The notes beneath the pieces were generated by a model that worked only from the letters and a program-made list of their open reading frames with translations, was not told the DNA's origin and did not search any database. Below are positions 1 through 8,110 of a DNA stretch of 23,512 nucleotides, piece by piece. The DNA is from Candidatus Falkowiibacteriota bacterium (lineage in GTDB: Bacteria; Patescibacteriota; Patescibacteriia; Patescibacteriales; UBA12465). The stretch lies in NCBI GenBank assembly GCA_903857815.1, contig CAIOGK010000002.1, positions 1-23,512 on the forward strand, given 5' to 3'. The position numbers were made by a program, and so were the translations under genes. Numbering within the stretch: the first letter of the stretch is position 1; each line of letters begins with the position of its first letter.

Positions 1-17
1 CTATATAAAGATAACAT
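1..17 (-). CDS. ftsX: Start of ftsX (partial, runs off the window)
   Basis: An ATG on the minus strand at 17-15 opens a frame reading MLSLY before the window edge, 15 bp after the ftsE stop codon. FtsX, the membrane partner of the FtsE ATPase, normally follows ftsE, and many FtsX proteins start with a short M-L/F-S-L stretch before the first membrane helix. The assignment rests almost wholly on position; only five codons are visible. Confidence 0.45.
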
Positions 18-32
18 CTTTTTATATTTTAA

Positions 33-713
33 TTATAATAAATATTTCCCATTCTCTTGGTCGCTAATTATACGACCATGCTCCATGGTTACTACGCGGT
101 GATTAAGATGGTTAACGATTTCTTTATTATGGGTAACTAAAATAACAGTTGTCCCAAATTTATTTATTCTTAAAAGTAAATCAATAATCTCATTAGCATT
201 AATTGCATCTAAATTACCAGTTGGTTCATCAGCTAATAAAATTTTTGGCTGATGAACAAGCGCTCGGGCAATCGCCGCTCTTTGTTTTTCGCCGCCAGAA
301 ACCTCATCAGGATAGCGATTTTTCTTATCTTCTAGACCAACAATTTTCATTACGCTAGGAACAATTTTTTTTATTTTCGTCGCGCTCCCGCCAGAAACCT
401 CTAAAGCAAAAGCGACATTTTCCGCTAAAGTTTTTTTAGGTAACAATTTAAAATCTTGAAAAATAACGCCTATCTGTCTGCGTAAAAATGGAATCTCTCT
501 TCCCGAAATTTTAGTGATATCCCAATCACCAACAATTACTTGGCCAGCATCTAATCTTTCTTCACCAATTAAAACTTTTACTAAAGTCGTTTTCCCGGCA
601 CCGGACTGGCCAACAACAGAAACAAATTCACCCGCCTTCACATTAAAATCAACATTATTTAAAACTTTAACTTTATTAATATAAGTTTTGGAAGCATTTT
701 TAATAGTAATCAT
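33..713 (-). CDS. ftsE: Cell division ATP-binding protein FtsE
   Basis: This is the cytoplasmic ATPase of the FtsEX complex, which couples ATP hydrolysis to control of peptidoglycan hydrolases at the division site. The 226-residue length is normal for FtsE. Visible ABC motifs are Walker A GQSGAGKT (35-42), Q-loop Q86 in IFQDF, signature SGGEKQR (139-145) and Walker B ILLADE (158-163) followed by PTGNLD. It could only be confused with another MacB/LolD-type ATPase. FtsE is favoured by the FQDFKLL stretch after the Q-loop, by an apparent ftsX start just downstream, and by the peptidoglycan enzyme 6 bp upstream. The start lies directly behind the stop of the upstream gene, so the two are probably co-transcribed. 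No Shine-Dalgarno is seen. Confidence 0.93.
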   Translation of the reverse strand: MITIKNASKTYINKVKVLNNVDFNVKAGEFVSVVGQSGAGKTTLVKVLIGEERLDAGQVIVGDWDITKISGREIPFLRRQIGVIFQDFKLLPKKTLAENVAFALEVSGGSATKIKKIVPSVMKIVGLEDKKNRYPDEVSGGEKQRAAIARALVHQPKILLADEPTGNLDAINANEIIDLLLRINKFGTTVILVTHNKEIVNHLNHRVVTMEHGRIISDQENGKYLL

Positions 714-719
714 AATTGA

Positions 720-2216
720 TTATTTTTTGACTTTTATTGAACGAAGTCCGTATCGAATTAATTGTTCATTATCCCAAAAATTTTCCGCCTTACCCTTAGA
801 ACCAAAATTTACAACTATCATGTTTCCCTGAGGAGTTTTAACCCTAGTCATTAAACAATAACCGGCCTCATCTAAATATCCAGTTTTAGAACCAAGAATA
901 TTATAGGCAATATTATTCAATAATTGATTAGTATTCTTTAAGGTATGCGCCTTTTTAGTATTAATGGTTTTAAAAGAATAAGTTTTAGTAATACTTATTT
1001 TTTGAATTACTGGATTTCGAAATATCTCTTTTATTATTATAGCATAATCAAAAGGAGAACTCACATTATCTGGTGATAATCCGCTTGGTTCAACAAACTT
1101 TGTATTTACTGCTCCCCAATCTTTAACATTTTTATTCATGTTAGCAATAAAATCTTCTCTTTTTAAACCACTAACTCTAACTAACGATTCAACCGCATTA
1201 TTTGCTGAGCCAACAAGAGCGCTGTAAACTAAATTTTCAATCGTCATCGTTTCTCCATCAGCAACTTTTAAACGAGCCGACTCCCAAGGTTTACAATATT
1301 TATAATTATAATTTTCATCCTGTTTTTTATAACTCACCACGGTTGATAATGTTGGTTTTGTATCTAAAAAAGTGCGCACAGCAACAAGTTTTGTTAAACT
1401 CGCTAAGGGTGCTTGTTGATTTTCATTTTTCCCCCAAATAATTTGACCATCTTTTTCCATCATAATTACCGCCGAAGAGGCAGTAATGTTTGGAATATCA
1501 GCTGATTGTGGGATTTTCGATTTAACACTAGGAGTTACAACTTTAATAGTCTCAATTCTCACAGCTACCAGACCTTCACCCGTGGAAGCAATTTTTTGAA
1601 AAGCAACTTTATCTAAATCAACTACTCGAGTTGGATGCTTAGCTCTTTCGGGACCAAAATCATTAACGGTAACATCGACTGATTTTCCATTAGCTAAATT
1701 ATAAACTCTAAGCACTGTCCCTTTCGCAAAATCTGGCGAAGCGGCAAATAATCCATTTTTATATTTGTACCAACTAGCGTCACCAACCGTTAAAACATCT
1801 GGATTAGATAAAACAATTAACCGTCCCGAGATAGCATCCGTAGTTGCGGTTACATATTGTTCTTTAGGAAAATCTTTGGTTAAAATTGGGCGCCAAACAT
1901 TAGAAATAGAATCATAAGCAAAAATTTGTTTAAGATTATTATTTTTATTTGGATAATTAAGTTTTATTTCTAAAGGACGGCTAGGATCATACAAGCCTGA
2001 ACTTACAAAAGAATAATCATAAGCTGGAGTTAGTGCTTCCCACTCCCAAGGAATATTAAGCTTAGCTTGATTCTCAGAAATAGTTAGTTTAACCGCCTCC
2101 GTAAAAGTTTGCGGCTGATATTTTATTTCTAAAGAAGCATTACCGGCAAAAGCGGAAAGAGGCATTATAAATACAAATAAAACTAATAATACTAAGGCTT
2201 TTTTATTTTTTATCAT
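720..2216 (-). CDS. RlpA-like double-psi barrel fused to D-alanyl-D-alanine carboxypeptidase (peptidase S11)
   Basis: A 498-residue exported wall enzyme. Residues 1-25 form a signal peptide (positive N-terminus, hydrophobic core, Ala-x-Ala-like end SAFAG). Residues 26-140 are an unassigned, probably beta-rich domain. Residues 145-222 match the RlpA double-psi beta-barrel: GDASWY at the start, then VNDFGPE and R..DLDKVAFQKIA. Residues 240-498 are a low-molecular-weight penicillin-binding protein of family S11 with SLTK (273-276), SAN (337-339) and KTG (444-446), so the serine acyl-enzyme centre is intact. The S11 half should trim the terminal D-Ala of peptidoglycan stem peptides; the RlpA half may bind or cleave denuded glycan. 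ftsE lies 6 bp downstream, which suggests division-linked wall remodelling. No C-terminal membrane anchor is visible. Pairing both domains in one chain is uncommon among model bacteria. Confidence 0.88.
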   Translation of the reverse strand: MIKNKKALVLLVLFVFIMPLSAFAGNASLEIKYQPQTFTEAVKLTISENQAKLNIPWEWEALTPAYDYSFVSSGLYDPSRPLEIKLNYPNKNNNLKQIFAYDSISNVWRPILTKDFPKEQYVTATTDAISGRLIVLSNPDVLTVGDASWYKYKNGLFAASPDFAKGTVLRVYNLANGKSVDVTVNDFGPERAKHPTRVVDLDKVAFQKIASTGEGLVAVRIETIKVVTPSVKSKIPQSADIPNITASSAVIMMEKDGQIIWGKNENQQAPLASLTKLVAVRTFLDTKPTLSTVVSYKKQDENYNYKYCKPWESARLKVADGETMTIENLVYSALVGSANNAVESLVRVSGLKREDFIANMNKNVKDWGAVNTKFVEPSGLSPDNVSSPFDYAIIIKEIFRNPVIQKISITKTYSFKTINTKKAHTLKNTNQLLNNIAYNILGSKTGYLDEAGYCLMTRVKTPQGNMIVVNFGSKGKAENFWDNEQLIRYGLRSIKVKK

Positions 2217-2229
2217 ATGAAATATCTGA

Positions 2230-2259
2230 TTGACTAAAAATCTCTTTTAAGATTATAAT
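2230..2259 (+). promoter_or_regulatory. Sigma70-type promoter for the tRNA pair
   Basis: TTGACT (2230-2235), an 18 bp spacer and TATAAT (2254-2259) predict a start near 2266, 14 bp before tRNA-Gly. Both hexamers are near consensus. Confidence 0.72.
2252..2257 (-). promoter_or_regulatory. -10 element for the RlpA/carboxypeptidase gene
   Basis: TATAAT on the minus strand predicts a start near 2245 and a leader of about 29 nt before the ATG at 2216. No good -35 is visible. It overlaps the plus-strand -10 of the tRNA promoter within the palindrome ATTATAAT. Confidence 0.45.
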
Positions 2260-2279
2260 AAGTGTGCGTCATTAAAATT

Positions 2280-2351
2280 GCGGGTGTTGTATAATGGTTA
2301 TTACGTCAGCTTCCCAAGCTGAAGAAGGCGGTTCGATTCCGCTCACCCGCT
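2280..2351 (+). tRNA. tRNA-Gly (anticodon CCC)
   Basis: The acceptor stem GCGGGTG (2280-2286) pairs with CACCCGC (2344-2350), discriminator T2351. The anticodon stem TCAGC/GCTGA encloses the loop TTCCCAA, giving anticodon CCC (reads GGG). The T arm GGCGG-TTCGATT-CCGCT closes with one G-T pair. CCA is not encoded. The D arm contains the usual AATGG.TATTA-like stretch. Confidence 0.95.
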
Positions 2352-2358
2352 CTAATAA

Positions 2359-2434
2359 GCCGAGATAGCTCAGCTGGTAGAGCGACGGTATCGTAAACCG
2401 TAGGTCGTGGGTTCGATCCCCATTCTCGGCTCCA
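2359..2434 (+). tRNA. tRNA-Thr (anticodon CGT)
   Basis: The acceptor stem GCCGAGA pairs with TCTCGGC, discriminator T2431, followed by CCA at 2432-2434, which may be encoded or chance. The anticodon stem ACGGT/ACCGT holds the loop ATCGTAA, giving anticodon CGT (reads ACG). The T arm carries GGTTCGATCCC. It lies 7 bp after tRNA-Gly, so both probably come from one transcript. Both genes are C34 isoacceptors for G-ending codons. Confidence 0.95.
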
Positions 2435-2457
2435 AAAATTAATTCAAGCGTTAAACA

Positions 2458-2892
2458 TTAACGACTAAAAAAATAATTGAACCATTTTTCAAAATTACTT
2501 TGAACTATTTTTTCCTCAGAGTCATTACTCTGATTTTTTTTATCTTCCTGATTTTCAATCACAACCACTGTTTCTCCAGGCTTTTTCAAGTTTAAATTTA
2601 TTCTTGCTTGAGCCTCTAAAGATTGATCGGATTTTAAGTAATTAAGCATGTCTTTTAGCTCTTGATTATCTTTTTCAAATTGAGCAATCTCCTGCTTAAT
2701 ATCGGAAATTTCTTTTTCCACTAAACGTCTTTGGCTATATGTTTTAGCAAGTGGCAAGGCAATAATAAATAACAAAATAAGACCAATAATTGCTAAAAAT
2801 CGTTGGCTAGAAATTAATTTATAGAAAAAATTTGAATGATGATCTTGCTGGCCGCTACTGAAAACTCGCGGCCTTATTTTATTGCTTGCCAT
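2458..2892 (-). CDS. FtsB/DivIC-family septum formation initiator
   Basis: A 144-residue bitopic membrane protein that should join the FtsQLB-type division complex. From the chosen start it has a short basic cytoplasmic tail, one membrane helix (FLAIIGLILLFIIALPLA, about residues 35-52), then a coiled coil (EKEISDIKQEIAQFEKDNQELKD), and a segment ending in ARINLNLKKPGETVVVIE, close to the family's usual AR..LGLVKPGE motif. An ATG 36 bp further upstream exists, but a well-formed promoter lies between the two and would put the transcription start on the chosen ATG, so the shorter form is preferred. The last ~25 residues are polar and variable. The gene faces the tRNA pair tail to tail. Confidence 0.85.
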   Translation of the reverse strand: MASNKIRPRVFSSGQQDHHSNFFYKLISSQRFLAIIGLILLFIIALPLAKTYSQRRLVEKEISDIKQEIAQFEKDNQELKDMLNYLKSDQSLEAQARINLNLKKPGETVVVIENQEDKKNQSNDSEEKIVQSNFEKWFNYFFSR

Positions 2893-2899
2893 GTATCTT

Positions 2900-2928
2900 A
2901 TTATAACATAGCGAACGTATATAGCCAA
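2900..2928 (-). promoter_or_regulatory. Promoter for ftsB-like gene, predicted leaderless
   Basis: On the minus strand: TTGGCT (2928-2923), 17 bp spacer, TATAAT (2905-2900) with an extended TG one base before it. Seven bases separate the -10 from the ATG, so the expected start is at or next to the A of ATG. Confidence 0.68.
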
Positions 2929-2934
2929 AGAGCT

Positions 2935-4533
2935 TTAGTTTCTTGATTTAGGGGTAACCCAAAAACCCATATACTTACCAAACATCAGCCTAATCTGAGC
3001 TTCTAAACAAGGGACAGCTCCAAAAATAACAATAATAAACGGAATAAAAACCCACTGCAAAACCATAGAGATGCTTCTCCAGACTGAGTATTGAGTTGGC
3101 CGCTTCGGTAAAAGTAAATTAGAAATTAAGGCAGATAATATTAACCCGATCATGGCAAAATTCATTAAATTTTGAGTAATCGCCGGTAAGTTTCCCGATA
3201 AAACAGTAGAGTTAAATCTATCGCCTCCAAGCCACATCGGCATACGACCAAGAACTGCAATAATTAACGCACTAGTTGCCCAAGCATGAAAACCATAAAT
3301 CTGGATTATAATATGACCAATAATCATTTTTTTATTTAAACCTTTATTTTTCCAACGCTTCATCGCATTAAAAATAAGATAAGGAATATTTTCCCCACCC
3401 CAAGCCCAGCGACGTTGTTGCTTATAAAGACTACGGGCGGTAAGCGGAATATTTTGATCACAAGTTACATCCATTGAAACATCAAAATAAATTGGCTCCA
3501 CTCGATAATGACCATTGTAATACATCATGCAATGCCAAAATATTCTTGAATCTTCACTAACATTTTTCGGTGACCAAAAACCAATTTCATTAAGGGCAAC
3601 AAAAGTCATAGAGTGAGAAGAATAGGTTACCAAACTTTCACGTCTAACTTGCATAATCATCTGCCAAAAAGTATTAGAAGCAGCAGCTAACCGCGCGAAA
3701 AATGGCGCATTCCAAACATTATTATGATAAACCGGGATTGGCTGATAACTAGAGTGATAGGGATCGGTAACTGATAAAAATTTATAAGTAAGCGCAAAAA
3801 AATATCCCGGCCTAACAATGGTATCAATATCGAAAACACTTACCAATATTTTTTTATAATCAAAATTTTTGGCATCCAATAAACTTTCTTTAACTTTTTT
3901 AACACACCAAGCCTGATTAGAACCCTTACCTTTAATTTCTCCCTCAATACCATCGGGATGAAAAATAATTTCTAAATAGGCAAATTTATTAGCAAATTCT
4001 TTTTTAATAATTTCCGCTTTTTCGCGGCCACTTTCCCCGGCTCTTTCTTCAATCGCTAACGCAACTATCATCCTATCCGTCGGAAAGCCATCTTTTACAA
4101 TCGCCATCAAACACGAACGAATTATTTCTAAACTTTCATTATAGGTAGGCAAAACAATTAAATGCCAGACTTCGTTCCAAGCTAATCCGTTTCTCGCCAA
4201 AGAATCAACGGCCGCTTTTTCCTCATCAAACATGCCGGCACTTAAATTTTCACATTTCTGTTTCCAGTTTGTTTTTAATCCTTGTTGTAGACGACGATAT
4301 GAAGTAATCAAAAAAATGGCCATATAAATGACCAAAAGCAACCAATAAACATCAAAAGCAATAATAAAATAAGCCACAAAAACTGGCTTAAAATAAGAAA
4401 AAATTAACAACAATAAAAGGGTAGAAATTGATAAAAAACCAGGTAAAATCTCTAATATTCGGTAAATTTTATAATCTCGGCCACTTAAATCAGTTGCCTT
4501 GCCAATACGAAGATAATCGACGTTTTGTCCCAT
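2935..4533 (-). CDS. Membrane family 2 glycosyltransferase, processive type
   Basis: A 532-residue polytopic enzyme. Two membrane helices at about 30-75 precede a GT-A domain with LIVLPTYNES (126-134), the metal/sugar-binding DID (235-237), an SEDSRIFW acceptor-site stretch and QQRRWAWGG, the Q-x-x-R-W signature of processive GT2 enzymes. At least three more helices follow. This layout resembles cellulose- or hyaluronan-synthase-like enzymes that extend and export a polysaccharide from a nucleotide sugar, but the substrate cannot be read from sequence. No PilZ domain or polysaccharide export partner is adjacent. It lies 27 bp after the exonuclease stop, probably at the end of the long nrd-led unit, and 42 bp ahead of the ftsB-like start. 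Confidence 0.85.
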   Translation of the reverse strand: MGQNVDYLRIGKATDLSGRDYKIYRILEILPGFLSISTLLLLLIFSYFKPVFVAYFIIAFDVYWLLLVIYMAIFLITSYRRLQQGLKTNWKQKCENLSAGMFDEEKAAVDSLARNGLAWNEVWHLIVLPTYNESLEIIRSCLMAIVKDGFPTDRMIVALAIEERAGESGREKAEIIKKEFANKFAYLEIIFHPDGIEGEIKGKGSNQAWCVKKVKESLLDAKNFDYKKILVSVFDIDTIVRPGYFFALTYKFLSVTDPYHSSYQPIPVYHNNVWNAPFFARLAAASNTFWQMIMQVRRESLVTYSSHSMTFVALNEIGFWSPKNVSEDSRIFWHCMMYYNGHYRVEPIYFDVSMDVTCDQNIPLTARSLYKQQRRWAWGGENIPYLIFNAMKRWKNKGLNKKMIIGHIIIQIYGFHAWATSALIIAVLGRMPMWLGGDRFNSTVLSGNLPAITQNLMNFAMIGLILSALISNLLLPKRPTQYSVWRSISMVLQWVFIPFIIVIFGAVPCLEAQIRLMFGKYMGFWVTPKSRN

Positions 4534-4560
4534 ATGAATCTTTTAACTATAAAGACGATA

Positions 4561-5133
4561 TTAAATCAGGTTCTTTCTTTTTAGCTCAAAAAAGCATTCT
4601 GCGCAAGCCTTAACATCGACTCCGGCATCATGCGCCTCAGGGAAACTTGAACTAAATAAAAACTTATATAACTCTGATAAATTAGGCCACTTATAACCAC
4701 CGCGCCCGTTAGGAATGCGAACGACGTCAGAAGTACGTTTCATGGTACAAATTTTATTAGCGGGCGCAACATTATCATCAATTTTCATTCTTAAAAATTC
4801 CGAGCCAACTATTTTTTCGTCAAAATCAATATTATGAGCAACTAAATAAGTCGACTTTTGAACATCATCAGCAAAATGATTCAAGGCCTCTTTTAAACTA
4901 ACGCCCTCTTTCTCTGCTCGCTCTTGAGTAATTCGATGTATCTTGGCAACTTCGGGAGATATTACAAAACCATCAGGCTTAATAATATAACTATGGCTCT
5001 CCCAATGATTACCCGAAAAATCATAAAGGCTCCAAGCAATTTGAACTATTCTAGGCCAATTAGAAAAATCATCAAGTGGTGCTTGATAATTTTTAGGCAA
5101 ACCAGTTGTTTCGGTATCAAAAAATAAATACAT
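4561..5133 (-). CDS. DEDDh 3'-5' exonuclease (DnaQ/polymerase III epsilon-like)
   Basis: A 190-residue exonuclease-fold protein. The five catalytic positions of the DEDDh group are visible: D6 and E8 in FFDTETTG, the Asp of VAHNIDFDEKIV (about 100-111), and His and Asp in HDAGVDVKACAE near the C-terminus. It should remove nucleotides from 3' ends of single-stranded DNA or RNA with two metal ions. It may be a proofreading subunit or a stand-alone nuclease; there is no polymerase or UvrC-like domain. The ATG at 5133 is chosen because FFDTETTG follows at once and it leaves a 4 bp gap to the upstream stop; the ATG at 5187 would overlap the previous gene by 50 bp. Confidence 0.88.
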   Translation of the reverse strand: MYLFFDTETTGLPKNYQAPLDDFSNWPRIVQIAWSLYDFSGNHWESHSYIIKPDGFVISPEVAKIHRITQERAEKEGVSLKEALNHFADDVQKSTYLVAHNIDFDEKIVGSEFLRMKIDDNVAPANKICTMKRTSDVVRIPNGRGGYKWPNLSELYKFLFSSSFPEAHDAGVDVKACAECFFELKRKNLI

Positions 5134-5137
5134 GTTT

Positions 5138-7087
5138 TTAGGGAATAATAATATTTTGACCTTCAGGTAATTCCTGTTCTTTATCATTAATATTTATTTG
5201 CGCCGCTGCAGTTTTCAATTGGCTATCAGCAGAATTTTCATCATCATCTTCACTTACTTCAGCAACAACTTGTTGACGACTAGGCTTAATAGTTCGTCCG
5301 CGAAAATCTACTGGGGCAATTTTGTTTAAATCGCCAAGAGATAAAGTCGCTACCGGCTCTTTAATCGGCTCAACTTCTAATTCAACTAGTTTTTTATTTT
5401 CTATCTCTTTAGCCTGTTTTCTCGATTCAGTATCTAATCGCTTTTCTTCTTTCTTTTTAGTCAAACAATCTTTGCAATATACCGGACGAATACCATCTGG
5501 AGCAAACGGGGTTTTAGTCTGATTACCACAATGGGCGCAAACCGCATCAAAACCAGGTTTTTCTAAAGTCGTTTTTATATTATTTTGTGGAGTCTTAAAA
5601 ATTTGCTGATTAGCGTTAGCAGCCTGTCTATTCATTAACGGTCTATTTGCAAGTGGCTGCTTAGGCAAAGACTGAAACTGATTAACTACTGAAGTCGCCG
5701 GACTTAAAACCGCCGGCCGTCTTACAACCATGGCCGTGGCATCTACAGAAACTCCCATATTTTTAATCGGAAATCTAGGGTCTGATTTAGGAGCCGCTTT
5801 TTCTTCATCACTATAACTCTCATGCCAACGCATAATTTTTTCTTCAACTATCTCTCTATCAGTAGCATAATGCTCCCTAGAATAATTAATTACTTTTTCA
5901 GTATTATTTGTTCTTTCCTCAGGCTTGAGCGGTGGCAAACCAAGTGCTGAAAATGGTGATGAGGCAATACCATCAATCATTAATTTCAAATACATTTCGT
6001 ATTTAGGTAAATTAACGATATCTTCTTCGGTAAACGTTGGCGTAAATTCTTTTACTAGCTCTTCGGCATCAGCGGCGCCAACTCTAAAAACTACCAAAGT
6101 TCCGACATTGCCAAAAACTGCAGGCTTAACTTTTTCACTCAATTGTTCAATATATTGATGCGCTAAAATTAAATTAAGACGATATTTTCTCGCCTCTGAA
6201 AGAATATTTGCAAAACTATCAGTCGAAAAATTTTGAAATTCATCAATATATAAATAAAAATCACGTCGAGATTTTTCTGGAATATCAACGCGACTCATGG
6301 CCGCTAATTGAATCTTCGTAATCATCATCGCCCCTAAAAGAGCCGAATTATCTTCACCAATACGACCCTTAGAAAGATTCATAATCAAAATCTTACCATT
6401 ATCCATGATATCGCGGATATCAATTGCTGAAGAAACTTGACCAATAACATTTCTCATCAAAGAGCTGGATAGAAACTGACCAACTTTATTTTGAATAGGG
6501 GAAACCGCCTCAGAGGCAAACTTATCTGCATAACCAGAAAATTCTTTTTCCCAAAAAGCTTTAACAACTGGGTCTTTAATATTAGCGACCACTTTTTTAC
6601 GATAGCTTTTATCAGATAACATGCGAACAACTCCCAACAACGTCGAGCCGGGAAAATCTAAAATTGCTAAAATAGCATTTCTTAAAATATATTCCAAACG
6701 TGGCCCCCAAGAGTCGGCCCATAATTTTTGGAAAACACCGATTAAACCGGAAGCAACAAGATGACGCAAATGTGGCTCAACTTGTTCGACTACGTTAAAA
6801 GCAATTGGGAAGTGAATATCTGAAGGATTAAAATATACAACATCATTAACGCGATTATCAGGAATGTATTCAATAATTTTTTCTGCCAAATCGCCATGTG
6901 GGTCAACTACCGCAACGCCATAACCATTTTTAATATCATCAATAATCATGTTCTCTAAAATGGTCGACTTCCCCATACCTGTCTTTCCAATCAAATACAT
7001 ATGACGGCGACGGTCGTCAGTTTTAATCCCGAATTTTTTTAATTCGTTGCGATAATTAGTTTGCGCGAAAACGGCAATATTATCCAT
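5138..7087 (-). CDS. TraD/VirD4-like DNA-translocase ATPase with C-terminal CxxC-x17-CxxC zinc domain
   Basis: A 649-residue RecA-fold motor. Walker A GKTGMGKS is at 34-41, VVDPHGD at 60-66, Walker B YLYIDEF at 278-284 and a sensor AHQ at 309-311. This pattern is that of type IV coupling proteins and VirB4/HerA relatives. No membrane helix is visible in this chain. Residues ~390-510 are low-complexity and Q/N/P-rich. C517, C520, C538 and C541 form a CxxC-x17-CxxC zinc knuckle (with FAPDGIRPVYC), a module common in Patescibacteria. The tail is acidic. The start overlaps the stop of a small membrane protein by 8 bp, so that protein probably supplies the membrane anchor. No relaxase or other type IV secretion gene is in the window. 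The DNA-pumping role is inferred from the family. Confidence 0.8.
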   Translation of the reverse strand: MDNIAVFAQTNYRNELKKFGIKTDDRRRHMYLIGKTGMGKSTILENMIIDDIKNGYGVAVVDPHGDLAEKIIEYIPDNRVNDVVYFNPSDIHFPIAFNVVEQVEPHLRHLVASGLIGVFQKLWADSWGPRLEYILRNAILAILDFPGSTLLGVVRMLSDKSYRKKVVANIKDPVVKAFWEKEFSGYADKFASEAVSPIQNKVGQFLSSSLMRNVIGQVSSAIDIRDIMDNGKILIMNLSKGRIGEDNSALLGAMMITKIQLAAMSRVDIPEKSRRDFYLYIDEFQNFSTDSFANILSEARKYRLNLILAHQYIEQLSEKVKPAVFGNVGTLVVFRVGAADAEELVKEFTPTFTEEDIVNLPKYEMYLKLMIDGIASSPFSALGLPPLKPEERTNNTEKVINYSREHYATDREIVEEKIMRWHESYSDEEKAAPKSDPRFPIKNMGVSVDATAMVVRRPAVLSPATSVVNQFQSLPKQPLANRPLMNRQAANANQQIFKTPQNNIKTTLEKPGFDAVCAHCGNQTKTPFAPDGIRPVYCKDCLTKKKEEKRLDTESRKQAKEIENKKLVELEVEPIKEPVATLSLGDLNKIAPVDFRGRTIKPSRQQVVAEVSEDDDENSADSQLKTAAAQININDKEQELPEGQNIIIP

Positions 7088-7367
7088 AAAACTTCAATAA
7101 ATAACTAGCAATGGTTGGCCAAGAAATAAAACCTAAAACAATCACTGAAAGTAAAATAACTAATTTTAGAAAACTATAAGTAGACTGCCAAAGAAAATAA
7201 TTCTTAATGAATCTTACTGATTTTAAGATTTCTTTATGAGTAACCGCATTTTCTGAGAGTTTTTGAAGAATTTCGGCTAGCTGTTTAGAATTTTCTTTTT
7301 CAATAATAACCGGCTCATTAAAAGGCTGGGCTTCTTTTTTCTTACTTTTTGTAAGGTTGTTTAACAT
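7080..7367 (-). CDS. Small membrane protein paired with the TraD-like ATPase
   Basis: A 95-residue protein I do not recognise. It has a basic, Lys-rich N-terminal tail, a polar helical stretch (about 25-55) and a hydrophobic segment at about 62-92, with one or two membrane passes (FLKLVILLSVIVLGFISWPTI). Its stop overlaps the ATPase start by 8 bp, and it begins 7 bp after nrdG. Translational coupling with the ATPase suggests that the two act together, for instance as anchor and motor. Confidence 0.65.
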   Translation of the reverse strand: MLNNLTKSKKKEAQPFNEPVIIEKENSKQLAEILQKLSENAVTHKEILKSVRFIKNYFLWQSTYSFLKLVILLSVIVLGFISWPTIASYLLKFYG

Positions 7368-7374
7368 ATATATT

Positions 7375-8100
7375 TTAAGCTCTTACTTCACAAATACCAG
7401 CCGCTTCTCTCCCAATCGTCGCAAATTCTTTCATTTCTCTATCAGAATAAGCATCCTTGCCACGATAACCACCATCAACTAAGTCCGTATCTGATTTAAA
7501 TTTTTGTAAATACCAATTATCGGCCCCTTGAAGGCTTTCTCCCATTATTTTGAAATCTTCTTTATCTAAAAGGCCAGGAACGACCGTAGTTCTAAACTCA
7601 TGAGGGAGGCCACTCTTAATTATCATTTTAACACTTTTTTTCAAATCATTACAGATAACCTTAGCGCTCACCGTATCTTCATATTTATCAAATGGCGCCT
7701 TTAAATCCATCGCAACATAATCAATTAATTTTTTTTCAATTAATGCCTGTAACATTTCAGGATTAGTTCCATTAGTATCCAACTTTACATCATAGCCAAT
7801 TTCTTTTATTTCCTTAATAAAAGAAGGCAGGTCAGGGTGAAGCGTTGGCTCCCCGCCAGTGATGACTATCCCGTCTAAACGGCCATATCTTTCCCGTAAA
7901 AAAAGAAAAAGGTCTTCAGTGGAAAGCGGAGAAAAACCTTTTTCTTTTATATTTTTTTCATCCTCTCCCTTGCGGGGCAGGACAAGCTTGGGGTTATAGC
8001 AAAAGTGGCATCTGAAATTACAACCTTGGGTGAAGATAATGGCAGCTAGATGATCGGGGTAGTCTAAAATGGATAATTTCTCCAAGCCACCGATAATCAT
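7375..8100 (-). CDS. nrdG: Anaerobic ribonucleotide reductase activase (radical SAM), NrdG2 type
   Basis: A 241-residue radical SAM enzyme. CNFRCHFC (C27, C31, C34) binds the 4Fe-4S cluster that cleaves S-adenosylmethionine; GGEPTLHPD is the SAM-contacting GGE motif, and FRTTVVPG and the C-terminal region fit the NrdG2 subfamily. Its job is to create the glycyl radical on class III ribonucleotide reductase. It begins 10 bp after the gene for the glycyl-radical peptide, its expected substrate. After the cluster motif there is a Lys/Glu-rich insertion at about 43-57 that looks like a surface loop. Confidence 0.92.
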   Translation of the reverse strand: MIIGGLEKLSILDYPDHLAAIIFTQGCNFRCHFCYNPKLVLPRKGEDEKNIKEKGFSPLSTEDLFLFLRERYGRLDGIVITGGEPTLHPDLPSFIKEIKEIGYDVKLDTNGTNPEMLQALIEKKLIDYVAMDLKAPFDKYEDTVSAKVICNDLKKSVKMIIKSGLPHEFRTTVVPGLLDKEDFKIMGESLQGADNWYLQKFKSDTDLVDGGYRGKDAYSDREMKEFATIGREAAGICEVRA

Positions 8101-8110
8101 AGGACATTAA

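Noticed and set aside
1202..1441. 79-residue plus-strand ORF antisense to the carboxypeptidase domain
   Set aside because: Opposite an unambiguous coding region with SxN and KTG motifs; no promoter seen.
2449..2463. Small hairpin CGTTAA-ACA-TTAACG between tRNA-Thr and ftsB as a terminator
   Set aside because: The stem is short and AT-rich, overlaps the ftsB stop codon, and has no solid T-run next to it in either direction.
2893..2928. Longer start for the ftsB-like protein
   Set aside because: The extra 12 codons overlap a well-formed promoter whose start site would be downstream of that ATG.
5134..5187. Longer start for the DEDDh exonuclease
   Set aside because: It would overlap the upstream coding region by 50 bp and add residues before the fold's first strand; the ATG at 5133 puts DTETTG in the usual place.
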